Positions 43,342 through 51,449 of a stretch of DNA of 64,000 nt are shown piece after piece. Below the pieces are notes generated by a model. The model was not told the origin of the DNA and did not search any database. It worked only from the letters and a program-made list of their open reading frames with translations. The stretch covers positions 1 through 64,000 of the forward strand of contig NZ_VUJW01000003.1 in NCBI RefSeq assembly GCF_008373765.1. The letters run 5' to 3'. The DNA is from Nocardioides antri (GTDB taxonomy: Bacteria; Actinomycetota; Actinomycetes; Propionibacteriales; Nocardioidaceae). How positions within the stretch are numbered: position 1 is the stretch's first letter; every line of letters begins with the position of its first letter. The translations under genes were made by a program, and so were the position numbers.

Positions 43342-44583
43342 ATGGCAGAGCGCCCCCCAGGCCCGCCCGGCGGGTCCGACGGTGACAACCGCGACTTCGA
43401 CTGGATGTACGGCGACCGGCCGGCGGGATCACCCCCGCCGACCCAGCCGACGCAGCGGCAGCCCCCGCCCCCTCCGAACCGGCCGGAGCCGACCCGCATG
43501 CTGCCCACCCAGCCCCGCCCGGATGCTGCCCGTCCGCAGCCGCCCCGGCCGGCGCCGGCAGCGGCCGCTCCGCCGTACCAACCGCCGATCTCGACAGGCT
43601 CGACCACCGGTGGGCCGCCGACCCGCTCCGGCGGCCGCGGCCGCTGGTCGCGGCCCCGCACCTGGGTCACCCTCGTCCTGGTGCTGATCCTGCTGTGGGT
43701 CGTCTACACCGTCGCCGTGCCGATCTTCACCTGGTCGACCGTCGACAAGATCGCGTTCGAGCCCGACGGCGACCGGCCCGACGACCAGCCGGGGACGACC
43801 TACCTGCTGGTCGGCAACGACTCGCGCAAGGACCTGTCCGAGGAGGAGCGGAAGAAGTTCAACACCGGCAACCCCTCCAGCAGCCTGGCCGACACGATCC
43901 TGATGCTGCACACCGGCTCCGGCCCCGACGTGCTGCTCTCCTTCCCCCGCGACTGGATCATCGACGGCCGCAAGATCAACGGCCTGTGGGACAAGGACGA
44001 CCCGACTGCCCTGGTCGCGGCGCTCGAGGAGCAGACCGGGGTCCGGATCGACGAGTACGTCGAGGTCGGGCTCGACGGCGTGGCCGGTGTGGTCGACGCC
44101 GTCGGCGGGATCGAGATCTGCCCCAAGGAGTCGATCGAGGACCCCAAAGCCGGGCTCAACGTCGAGAAGGGCTGCCAGGAGGCCGACGGCGAGGTCGCGC
44201 TGGCGTACGCCCGCACCCGGGCGACGACCCTGGGCGACCTCGACCGGGTCGGCCGGCAGCGCGAGGTGGTCGCCGCGATCGGTAAGAAGGTGTTGTCGCC
44301 GTGGTCGGTGGTCAACCCGGTCCGGTGGTGGCGCCTCAACCGGGCGGTCCCCGACTTCTTCAAGTTCGGCGAAGGCACCGGCCCCATCGACATCGGCCGG
44401 TGGGCGCTGGCGATGAGCAGCGTCGGGAGCGACGGGCTTACCTGCACGATGCCGGTGACCGACGGCTCCGCCAACACCCTCGACGAGGAGCGCGGTCGCC
44501 CGCTCTTCGACGCGATCGCCGAGGACCGCACCGACGACATCACCAAGAAGCAGTGCACCAAGACAGGAGTGCCCGGGAGCTGA
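43342..44583 (+). CDS. LCP family protein with Pro-rich cytoplasmic N-terminus
   Basis: A 413-aa protein: a disordered Pro/Arg-rich start (about 1-105), one membrane helix (about 112-132, VTLVLVLILLWVVYTVAVPI) and an LCP domain with TTYLLVGNDSRKDLSEEE, VLLSFPRDWIIDG, and VALAYARTRATTLGDLDRVG with the conserved Arg/Asp residues. It probably ligates a wall polymer to peptidoglycan (compare CpsA/Rv3267). Near residue 82 the stretch ISTGSTTGG is coded by a repeat-like string (TCTCGACAGGCTCGACCACC). ATG 43342; TACCGT 8 nt upstream. Its stop overlaps the next start (TGATG). Confidence 0.88.
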   Translation: MAERPPGPPGGSDGDNRDFDWMYGDRPAGSPPPTQPTQRQPPPPPNRPEPTRMLPTQPRPDAARPQPPRPAPAAAAPPYQPPISTGSTTGGPPTRSGGRGRWSRPRTWVTLVLVLILLWVVYTVAVPIFTWSTVDKIAFEPDGDRPDDQPGTTYLLVGNDSRKDLSEEERKKFNTGNPSSSLADTILMLHTGSGPDVLLSFPRDWIIDGRKINGLWDKDDPTALVAALEEQTGVRIDEYVEVGLDGVAGVVDAVGGIEICPKESIEDPKAGLNVEKGCQEADGEVALAYARTRATTLGDLDRVGRQREVVAAIGKKVLSPWSVVNPVRWWRLNRAVPDFFKFGEGTGPIDIGRWALAMSSVGSDGLTCTMPVTDGSANTLDEERGRPLFDAIAEDRTDDITKKQCTKTGVPGS

Positions 44584-45458
44584 TGGCAACCTACGAGACC
44601 CTCGACTGGGACGTCGACGCGGACGGCGTCGCCGTACTCACGCTCAACCGACCGGACGCCCTCAACGCCTTCGACCTGACGATGGCGCGTGAGCTGGAGC
44701 AGGTCTTCCTCACCGACGCCCGCGACGACGCGGTCCGCGCGGTGGTCGTGACCGGCGCCGGCCGTGCGTTCTGCGCCGGCATGGACCTGTCCGCCGAGGG
44801 AAACGTGTTCGGCCTGGACGAGTCGCTGACGCCGACGCCGGAGGACTTCCGCGAGCGGTACGACGAGCCGCCCTATGACACCGGCCTCCGCGACACCGGC
44901 GGCAAGGTCACGCTGGCGATGCACGCGCTGCCCAAGCCGGTCATCGGCGCGATCAACGGCGCCGCCGTCGGCATCGGCGCCACGATGACGCTGGCGATGG
45001 ACATCCGGCTGGCGTCGACCAAGGCCCGGATCGGGTTCGTCTTCGGCCGGCTCGGCATCGTGCCGGAGGCGTGCTCGACGTGGTTCCTCCCGCGGATCGT
45101 CGGCATCCAGCAGGCCCTGGAGTGGGTCTACTCCGCGGACATCCTGACCGCCGAGCAGGCGCACGCGGGCGGGCTGGTCCGCAGCCTCCACGAGCCCGAC
45201 GAGCTGTTGCCGGCCGCGCTGGACCTGGCTCGGTCGTTCGTGGTCGACCGCTCCCCCACCGCGCTCGGGCTCGCCAAGCAGATGCTCTACCGCAACAGCG
45301 CCGCCGCAGACCCGCTCGAGGCGCACCTGTCGGACTCGCTCGCGATGTTCTACACCTCGATCGCCGACGGCAAGGAGGGCGTCGCGGCGTTCCTCGAGAA
45401 GCGGGCGCCGGCGTTCACCGGCACGGCGACGGAGCTGCCGCGGATCTACCCGGCCTGA
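44583..45458 (+). CDS. Enoyl-CoA hydratase/isomerase family protein
   Basis: A 291-aa crotonase-fold protein with LNRPDALNAFDLTM, oxyanion-hole residues in GAGRAFCAGMDLSAEG and NGAAVGIGATMTLAMDIRLA, and a VPEACSTWFLPRIVG segment carrying the catalytic-type Glu. The insert with YDEPPYDTGLRDTGG is typical of acyl-CoA hydratases of this subgroup. It likely acts in fatty-acid beta-oxidation. It is translationally coupled to the LCP gene (TGATG), which has no obvious link in function. Confidence 0.88.
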   Translation: MATYETLDWDVDADGVAVLTLNRPDALNAFDLTMARELEQVFLTDARDDAVRAVVVTGAGRAFCAGMDLSAEGNVFGLDESLTPTPEDFRERYDEPPYDTGLRDTGGKVTLAMHALPKPVIGAINGAAVGIGATMTLAMDIRLASTKARIGFVFGRLGIVPEACSTWFLPRIVGIQQALEWVYSADILTAEQAHAGGLVRSLHEPDELLPAALDLARSFVVDRSPTALGLAKQMLYRNSAAADPLEAHLSDSLAMFYTSIADGKEGVAAFLEKRAPAFTGTATELPRIYPA

Positions 45459-45488
45459 GCCTCCCGCGGTGGCCGAGCCGGCCGAGCC

Positions 45489-45632
45489 TCACATCGCCAT
45501 GAAGAGGATCTCGTCGCGGGAGTACTCCCGACCCGGGTGCTCGGCAGCGAGGTGTGCCTGCACCTTCTCGACGAGGTCGTCGTCGTCCTCGCCACGGATC
45601 GTGACGTCACACGGGCAGCGAAGCGAGGGCAT
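45489..45632 (-). CDS. Small DUF1059-like protein
   Basis: A 47-aa protein, MPSLRCPCDVTIRGEDDDDL followed by VEKVQAHLAAEHPGREYSRD and EILFMAM. The early Cys pair, the acidic turn and VQAHLAAEHPG are typical of the DUF1059 small proteins of unknown role. It starts 3 bases after the stop of the LPDTG protein, so it may be the last gene of that transcript. It is not covered by longer ORFs and is easily missed. Confidence 0.75.
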   Translation of the reverse strand: MPSLRCPCDVTIRGEDDDDLVEKVQAHLAAEHPGREYSRDEILFMAM

Positions 45633-45635
45633 GTC

Positions 45636-46244
45636 TCAGACAACAGCCGCGGCGGCGGCGGCGGACCTGCGACGGGAGTAGACGACGGCTGCGGTGCCAC
45701 CGCCGACGAGCCCGAGGCCGAGCAGCAGCCACAGCAGCGCCGGACCACCGGTGTCGGGGAGGATCCCGCCCTGGTCGTCGCCGTCACCGTCGCCGTCACC
45801 GTCGCCGTTGCCGTTGCCGTCAGGGTCGCGCTGGTCGCCCTGCGACTTGACGTCGAAGCTGACCGAGCCACGGCACTGGGCGAACTCTGCGTCCCGCGGC
45901 TGGAAGCGCGCCCGGATCTCGTAGTCGTCACCCGCGGTGAGGGCGGGGCCCTGGACCTTCTTCGTGCCGCCGTTGTAGGGGACGGTCTTCTCCCAGACCG
46001 TGCCTTGGCCGGCGGAGGTGATCCAGAGGTGGATCAGGCCACGGGGCTCCGTCGCGCTGTTGGCCCGCACGGACACCTTGATCGTGAACTTCTTGTCCGG
46101 CTGCACCACCGCAGGGACGTCGATCCGACAGCTCGTCTGGACCGACGGCGAGTAGGGATCGGGCGCCGCGTCGGCCGGCGCAGACACGCCAACGAGCGCA
46201 ACTGCTCCGAGAATGACACCGGCGAGAAGTCCCGATCCGCGCAT
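45636..46244 (-). CDS. Sortase-anchored surface protein with LPDTG motif
   Basis: A 202-aa exported protein: signal peptide (MRGSGLLAGVILGAVALVGV…, cleavage about residue 27 at ADA-APD), a beta-rich domain of about 110 residues with two Cys (SCRIDVP and AQCRGSV), a Gly/Asp/Asn repeat (GNGDGDGDGDG), then LPDTGG, a membrane helix (ALLWLLLGLGLVGGGTAAVV) and a basic tail (SRRR). This is the standard layout for sortase attachment to peptidoglycan. The sortase gene is next upstream on the same strand. Ligand or role unknown. Confidence 0.9.
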   Translation of the reverse strand: MRGSGLLAGVILGAVALVGVSAPADAAPDPYSPSVQTSCRIDVPAVVQPDKKFTIKVSVRANSATEPRGLIHLWITSAGQGTVWEKTVPYNGGTKKVQGPALTAGDDYEIRARFQPRDAEFAQCRGSVSFDVKSQGDQRDPDGNGNGDGDGDGDGDDQGGILPDTGGPALLWLLLGLGLVGGGTAAVVYSRRRSAAAAAAVV

Positions 46245-46404
46245 AACTACCCCTTTGTTCACCCGTAACAACGCCCAAGTGTGCCCGGGGTCACCCGCTG
46301 GCCGGGCGAAGTTTCGAGAAATGATAGTGGTGCGGCACTTCTGAGTACGTCGGCAGGTCCGTGCCGGGGACCTGGCGGGCGCCGCAGCGGCCGGTCGCCG
46401 GGCG

Positions 46405-47187
46405 TCAGCGGTCCACCCGCTCCGTCTCGACCAGGTGCCCGAACACGACCGAGCGCAGCTCGGTGTGGAAGATCTCCGCACAGCTGACCAGGGTGATCAG
46501 CCTCTCGCCGACACCGCGGGGCGGCTGGATCCCCCCGTCGGGGTTCTGGGGGAACGGCTGGAGCACCCAGTCGTCGGTGAAGGGCACCTCGAGCGCCGTA
46601 CCGTCGAAGTCCAGCTCGTAGGTGTAGGTCGCGGACCGGGTCTCGACGTGGACCAGGTCGCCCTCCCTCAGCTCGGGGAACTCGGCGAACGGCTCGCCGT
46701 GCGTGACCCGGTGGCCGGCCAGCACGTAGTTGCCGACCTTGCCGGCGTCGGCGGTGTCGTCCATGTGCCCGATCCCCGCCGCGAGGACCTCGTCCGAGGA
46801 GCCTTCGAGGACCGGGACGGCGTAGTCCTCCCCCCACCGCGGGACGTGCAGGATCGCGCTGGCCCGACCGAAGTCCGTCTGCACCGTGTCGCTGCCGTCG
46901 GCCCACCCGTCCTCGAGCGCCTCGGCGACCTCGCCCTGGCGCTGGTCGGAGACCCAGTTCGTCCCCCAGAACTGCCACGCGACCCAGGCGAGCACGGCGA
47001 GGCCGGCCACGATGAGGCCGTAGCCGACCCACACGAACCGTCGCGGCACCTGCTTGCTCTGGGGTCGGCTCCGCCGCACGCGGTGTCGCTCGACACCGGG
47101 CTCGACGGTGACCTCATCGATCTTGCTGATGGCGCTGCCCTCCCTGGTGGGTACCTCCGTTAACGCCGCAGGCCGGTGGTGGGTCAC
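46405..47187 (-). CDS. Sortase (class E-like)
   Basis: A 260-aa transpeptidase: membrane helix (about 52-72, VGYGLIVAGLAVLAWVAWQF) and a sortase domain with catalytic His in NYVLAGHRVTHG, Cys in ITLVSCAEIFHT and Arg in ELRSVVFGHL. It should cleave the sorting signal of the neighbouring LPDTG protein and attach it to the wall. GTG 47187 is chosen because GGGAGGG lies 9 nt upstream; the frame has no other good start until after residue 30. It follows the SDR gene by 14 bases. Confidence 0.87.
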   Translation of the reverse strand: MTHHRPAALTEVPTREGSAISKIDEVTVEPGVERHRVRRSRPQSKQVPRRFVWVGYGLIVAGLAVLAWVAWQFWGTNWVSDQRQGEVAEALEDGWADGSDTVQTDFGRASAILHVPRWGEDYAVPVLEGSSDEVLAAGIGHMDDTADAGKVGNYVLAGHRVTHGEPFAEFPELREGDLVHVETRSATYTYELDFDGTALEVPFTDDWVLQPFPQNPDGGIQPPRGVGERLITLVSCAEIFHTELRSVVFGHLVETERVDR

Positions 47188-47201
47188 GGGGTCCGCCCTC
47201 C

Positions 47202-48059
47202 CTACGGCCGGGCGGCCGTCACGAGGCGCTCCACGGCCCGGGGCGACACCAGCCCGACCATGTCGAGCAGCGTCGCATAGGCGGGCGTCATCGCGCTCGG
47301 TCGGTGCCGGACCGCGTGCAGCACCCAGCGGGCGGCGTCGTCGGGGTCGAGGGCCGCGCGGGCGTCGTACCCGGCGGTCGGCGCGATCATCGGGGTGCGC
47401 ATGAGCGGGAAGTGCAGCGACGTCACGACGATTCCGTGTCGCCGCTCCTCGGCCTGGAGGCTGCGGGCGAACGCCGCGAGCGCGGCCTTCGAGGCGTGGT
47501 AGGCGGTGAACATCGGCATCAGGCCACCCGGCACGCCCCAGGTCGAGGAGTTGATGATCTGCCCGCCGCCCTGGTCGCGCATCGGGCCCAGCAGGTTGAG
47601 GGTGAGCCGGACCGGTGCGTGGTAGTTGAGCCGCATCAGCCGCTCGTGGTCGTAGGGGCGCTCGACGGTGTCGGCCGCCGACCGTCGGATCGAGTGGCCC
47701 GCGTTGTTGACGAGGACGTCGACGCCCCCGAACCGGGCCAGCACGTCGTCGGTCAGCGCGTCGATGGCGTCGGTGTCGGTGAGGTCGCACGGCAGGGCGT
47801 ACGACGTCCCGCCCGTCCCGGCGACCTCGATGCCGAGCGCCTCGAGCTCGTCCTCCCTCCGGGCGACCGCGAGCACCGTCGCGCCCGCCGCCGCGAGGCG
47901 CACCGCCGCCGCCCGTCCGACGCCGGACGAGGCGCCGGTGACCAGGACCCTCTTGCCGGCGACCGGCACCGCGTGGCCGGGCAGCAGCGAGGCCGGGGTG
48001 GGGATCGGGTCGAGCGACCACCGGGCCAACCGGCGCTGGAGACCTGCGAGCGTCGACAT
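47202..48059 (-). CDS. Short-chain dehydrogenase/reductase
   Basis: A 285-aa SDR: VLVTGASSGVGRAAAVRLA (NAD(P) loop), LVNNAGHS (NNAG), catalytic Ser in INSSTWG and YxxxK as YHASKAALAAF. The Arg in VARREDEL after the second strand suggests NADP. Substrate unknown. ATG 48059; an additional longer frame upstream lacks conserved residues. It reads toward the sortase and may be transcribed with it. Confidence 0.88.
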   Translation of the reverse strand: MSTLAGLQRRLARWSLDPIPTPASLLPGHAVPVAGKRVLVTGASSGVGRAAAVRLAAAGATVLAVARREDELEALGIEVAGTGGTSYALPCDLTDTDAIDALTDDVLARFGGVDVLVNNAGHSIRRSAADTVERPYDHERLMRLNYHAPVRLTLNLLGPMRDQGGGQIINSSTWGVPGGLMPMFTAYHASKAALAAFARSLQAEERRHGIVVTSLHFPLMRTPMIAPTAGYDARAALDPDDAARWVLHAVRHRPSAMTPAYATLLDMVGLVSPRAVERLVTAARP

Positions 48060-48100
48060 ACCGGCAGTCTCCCACCGGCGACCGGACGTCGACGGACGGG

Positions 48101-49288
48101 TCAGATCTGCGACTGGATCCCGGCGAGGAGCTGGCGGGCCATGACGATCCGCTGCACCTGGTTGGTGCCCTCGTAGATCTGGGTGATCTTCGCGTCGCGC
48201 ATCATCCGCTCGACCGGGTAGTCGCGGGTGTAGCCGTAGCCGCCGAGCACCTGGACGGCGTCGGTGGTGACGTCCATGGCGACGTCGGAGGCGAAGCACT
48301 TCGCCGCGGCACCGAAGAAGGTCAGGTCGGAGTCGCCGCGCTCGGAGCGGCCGGCGGCGGCGTAGGTCAGCTGGCGGGCGGCCTCGACCTTCATGCCCAT
48401 GTCGGCGAGCAGGAACTGCAGGCCCTGGTTGTCGGCGATGGGCCGCCCGAACTGCTGGCGCTCCTTGGCGTAGCCGAGCGCGTAGTCGAGCGCGCCCTGC
48501 GCGACGCCCACGGCCTGCGCGGCGATGGTGATCCGGGTGTGGTCGAGGGTCTTCATGGCGTACTCGAACCCCTTGCCCTCCTCACCGATCAGCCGGTCGG
48601 CGGGGATCCGGACGTTGTCGAGGTAGACCTCGCGGGTCGGGCTGCCCTTGATGCCGAGCTTCTTCTCCGGCGCCCCGAAGGAGACGCCCTCGTCGGACTT
48701 CTCGACCACGAACGCCGAGATGCCGCGGGAGCGCTCGTCGGGGTCGGTCGTCGCGAGCACCGTGTAGTACTCCGACGTGCCGGCGTTGGTGATCCACCGC
48801 TTGACGCCGTTGAGGATGTAGTGGTCGCCGTCGCTGCCCCGATCCAACACCGCGCGGGTCCGCTGGTTCGCGGCGTCCGAGCCGGCGTCCGGCTCCGAGA
48901 GGCAGTAGGAGAAGCCGCCCTCACCGCGGGCCAGCGCACCGAGGTACTTCGCCTTGAGCTCCTCCGAGCCGCCGATCATCACCGGCAGCGAGCCGAGCTT
49001 GTTGACGGCGGGGATCAGCGAGGACGACACGCAGGCGCGGGCGACCTCCTCGATCACGATCACCGTCGCCAGCGCGTCCGCCCCGGCGCCGCCGTACTGC
49101 TCCGGGACGTGGGGCGCGTGGAAGTCCGCCGCCAGCAGGGCGTCGTGCGCCTCCTGCGGGTAGCGGGCCTCCTCGTCGACCACGGTCGCGAACGGCGCCA
49201 CCTTGGCGTCGCAGATGTCGCGCACCGCCTCGCGGATCGCCTGGTGCTCCTCGGAGAGGCCGTAGTACGGGAACTCGGGGTTGCTCAC
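48101..49288 (-). CDS. Acyl-CoA dehydrogenase
   Basis: A 395-aa flavoenzyme. It shows EPDAGSDAA in the FAD-binding middle domain, [34 protein letters not shown] and the closing [17 protein letters not shown], with the catalytic Glu in YEGT. It catalyses the first oxidation step of beta-oxidation for an unidentified chain length. GTG 49288 with TACTAT (49300-49295) 6 nt upstream; this -10 box lies inside a palindrome (49297-49312), so repression is likely. Confidence 0.93.
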   Translation of the reverse strand: MSNPEFPYYGLSEEHQAIREAVRDICDAKVAPFATVVDEEARYPQEAHDALLAADFHAPHVPEQYGGAGADALATVIVIEEVARACVSSSLIPAVNKLGSLPVMIGGSEELKAKYLGALARGEGGFSYCLSEPDAGSDAANQRTRAVLDRGSDGDHYILNGVKRWITNAGTSEYYTVLATTDPDERSRGISAFVVEKSDEGVSFGAPEKKLGIKGSPTREVYLDNVRIPADRLIGEEGKGFEYAMKTLDHTRITIAAQAVGVAQGALDYALGYAKERQQFGRPIADNQGLQFLLADMGMKVEAARQLTYAAAGRSERGDSDLTFFGAAAKCFASDVAMDVTTDAVQVLGGYGYTRDYPVERMMRDAKITQIYEGTNQVQRIVMARQLLAGIQSQI

Positions 49289-49296
49289 CCCGAGAT

Positions 49297-49312
49297 AGTA
49301 GGAAGTCCTACT
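49297..49312. promoter_or_regulatory. Palindromic operator over the acyl-CoA dehydrogenase -10 box
   Basis: AGTAGGA-AG-TCCTACT has perfect 7-base arms and overlaps the TACTAT -10 box. A TetR/FadR-type acyl-CoA-responsive repressor is a plausible binder; none is encoded beside it. Confidence 0.6.
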
Positions 49313-49361
49313 GTTTCCGGGCGACTCGACAGGGAGCCTGAGACGCTCGCTGTGAGGGACC

Positions 49362-49796
49362 TCACGCGCGAAGGCGCTCGCGGTAGAACCACTCCTGCGA
49401 CGGGCAGACGTCCATGACCATCGGCACGCCGGCTTCCGTCGTACGACGGAACGCGTCCTCGTCCACGACGCCCTGCTGGAACCACACGCCCTTGGCGCCG
49501 ACCGCCACCGCCTGGTCGGCGAACTCCCCCGCCGCCTCCGAGCGGCGGAACACGTCCACCACGTCGATCGGGAACGGCACGTCGGCGAGCGTCTTGTAGA
49601 CCAGCTCGCCGAGCACCTTCCGCTCCCCGTCGGCACTCGGGTGGATCGGAACGATCCGCTTGCCGCGCTGCTGGAGCTCCTTGGCGATGGAGTACGCCGT
49701 CCGCCACGGGTCACCGCCGAGGCCCACGACGGCCCAGGTCTCGTCCTCGTCGAGCATCCGGTCGATGGCTGCGCGGTCCTTCCAGGGTTGGGTCAT
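49362..49796 (-). CDS. CoA-binding domain protein (YccU-like)
   Basis: A 144-aa single Rossmann domain: [37 protein letters not shown], and [20 protein letters not shown]. This is the CoA_binding_2 family, known to bind CoA but with unknown function. It lies 73 bases upstream of the acyl-CoA dehydrogenase on the same strand, though that gene has its own promoter. Repeat copy 2 begins about 85 bases before its ATG. Confidence 0.88.
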   Translation of the reverse strand: MTQPWKDRAAIDRMLDEDETWAVVGLGGDPWRTAYSIAKELQQRGKRIVPIHPSADGERKVLGELVYKTLADVPFPIDVVDVFRRSEAAGEFADQAVAVGAKGVWFQQGVVDEDAFRRTTEAGVPMVMDVCPSQEWFYRERLRA

Positions 49797-49879
49797 AGAG
49801 GGTGAACGCTCCCGGCGCACTGCCTCTTCCCCGTCCGAGGATGCGCAGGCGGTGCCCGGCGGCATTCGCCGCATAGAGC

Positions 49880-50118
49880 GCTGCGCTGGGCTGGGTGTGG
49901 CTGTGCCGTTTCGTGTGTCGCGCGTGGGCGGGGGCGGTGCCGGGAGGTCGCCGCGGGACAAGAGCGGGGACCCCGCCGCCGGCCCCCTCGGAGAGGGCCC
50001 GGTGCGACCTGTCAGTCGCGAACCGGGATCTGGTGCGCTGAGACAGAGTTGATGGGCCGGTTCGCCGGCGGCACCCCGATTGCCCCGCGGCGACCTCCCG
50101 GCACCGCCCGCAGGCAAC
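49880..50118. repeat. Dispersed long inverted-repeat element, copy 2 (reverse orientation)
   Basis: Outer arms 49936-49961 and 50080-50105 pair at 25 of 26 positions. Inner arms at 49962-49982 and 50065-50079 are the exact reverse complements of the inner arms of copy 1. Two base pairs in the outer stem differ from copy 1, with both sides changed so pairing is kept (TCC/GGA there, CGC/GCG here). The central loop (about 82 bases) is not clearly related to that of copy 1. The 383-base gap 49797-50179 holds nothing else recognised. Confidence 0.85.
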
Positions 50119-50179
50119 GTCCGACACACCCGATCGGCGCAGCCAACAACAACCCAGCGCAGCGCCTCTCTGCTGCGCC

Positions 50180-50692
50180 CTACTCGATGACGGGAGGCAG
50201 TCCTGTCGCGTCGCGCACGACCTGGCCCTTGCTCCGGGCGAGGTCGGCGAGAGCCTTCTCGAAGGCGACCAGCTTCGCGCGGAGGTCGGTGTCGGCGACG
50301 CCGAGGATCCGGGCGGCGAGGATGCCGGCGTTCCGGGCGTTGCCGATCGCGACGGTGGCGACCGGGATGCCGGCGGGCATCTGCACGATCGACATCAGCG
50401 AGTCCATGCCGTCGAGGTAGGTGAGCGGCACGGGGACGCCGATGACGGGCAGCGGCGTGACCGACGCCAGCATCCCGGGGAGCGCCGCAGCCCCGCCGGC
50501 CCCGGCGATGATCACCGAGAGGCCGCGATCGGCCGCGGTGGCGCCGTACTCGAGCATCTCCTGGGGCATCCGGTGCGCGGACCGGACGTCGGCCTCCCAG
50601 GTCACCCCGAACTCGTCGAGGGCGTCGGCCGCCGCCTTCATGGTCGGCCAGTCCGAGTCGGACCCCATCACGATGCCCACGCGTGCACTCAT
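50180..50692 (-). CDS. purE: N5-carboxyaminoimidazole ribonucleotide mutase
   Basis: A 170-aa class I Pur[28 protein letters not shown] (catalytic His), [14 protein letters not shown] and [16 protein letters not shown]. It rearranges N5-CAIR, the product of PurK, to CAIR in purine synthesis. The octamer-forming helix at the end is normal. ATG 50692 with TAGCCT (50704-50699) 6 nt upstream; leaderless. PurK, usually adjacent, is 4.8 kb away across an operon on the other strand. Confidence 0.95.
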   Translation of the reverse strand: MSARVGIVMGSDSDWPTMKAAADALDEFGVTWEADVRSAHRMPQEMLEYGATAADRGLSVIIAGAGGAAALPGMLASVTPLPVIGVPVPLTYLDGMDSLMSIVQMPAGIPVATVAIGNARNAGILAARILGVADTDLRAKLVAFEKALADLARSKGQVVRDATGLPPVIE

Positions 50693-50807
50693 GGGCGCAG
50701 GCTATCGAGGCGGCAGGTCACGCGAGCGAGGCACTCGTCCTGAGGTGCCGCAGGTCGGCACCTCAGGCCGAGGCGCGGGCGGGTCCGCGCTTCCTAGCGT
50801 TGCCGTC

Positions 50808-51449
50808 ATGCTGCTGCCCGTCCTGCTCACGGACCCCCGCGTCACCGCCGTCCCGGTGGTCGAGACCGGCGACCCGCTGGTCGCCCTCTGCCCCGGCATC
50901 GCCCCGGGCGGTGCGCGCGTGCGCGCCGGGCTCGCCGACCGGCTCTACCGCGCCGACCTCGCGCTTCCTGCCGGGATCCGGCTTCGTGTGGTCGAGGGCC
51001 ACCGCAGTGCCGCCGACCAGCAGGGCATCATCGACGGCTACACCCGGGAGGTCAGGGCGTCCCGTCCAGGTGCGCCCGAGGCCGAGGTCGAGCGGCTGGT
51101 GAGCCGGTTCGTCGCGCCGCTGGAGGTGGCCGCGCACGTGGCAGGTGCCGCGGTCGACCTGACCCTGGCCGACGAGGACGGCCGCCCGCTCGACCTCGGC
51201 ACGCCGATCGACGCGACACCGGAGCAGAGCGCCGGCCGCTGCTACTTCGCGTCGACCGACATCGGCCTCGAGGCGCGAGCGCTGCGCCTCCTGCTCGCCG
51301 ACGCCCTCACCGCGGCCGGGCTGGTCAACTATCCGACGGAGTGGTGGCACTGGAGCTACGGCGACCGCTACTGGGCGCTGATGACCGGCGCCGCGTGGGC
51401 GACGTACGGGCCCCTGGAGGCTCCGGAGCCGGCAGGAGCGGTCAGGTGA
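50808..51449 (+). CDS. VanX-like D-Ala-D-Ala dipeptidase (M15 family)
   Basis: A 213-aa zinc peptidase: LRVVEGHRSAADQQGIID (conserved Arg), HVAGAAVDLTL (His and Asp zinc ligands; the usual Ser of SxHxxGxAxD is Ala), and EWWHWSYGDRYWAL (catalytic Glu and third His). The EWWH form matches VanX dipeptidases rather than VanY/VanXY carboxypeptidases. It should hydrolyse D-Ala-D-Ala, the product of the ligase two genes on. ATG 50808, leaderless with TAGCGT (50795-50800) 7 nt upstream. The racemase start overlaps its stop (GTGA). No signal peptide; cytoplasmic. Confidence 0.88.
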   Translation: MLLPVLLTDPRVTAVPVVETGDPLVALCPGIAPGGARVRAGLADRLYRADLALPAGIRLRVVEGHRSAADQQGIIDGYTREVRASRPGAPEAEVERLVSRFVAPLEVAAHVAGAAVDLTLADEDGRPLDLGTPIDATPEQSAGRCYFASTDIGLEARALRLLLADALTAAGLVNYPTEWWHWSYGDRYWALMTGAAWATYGPLEAPEPAGAVR

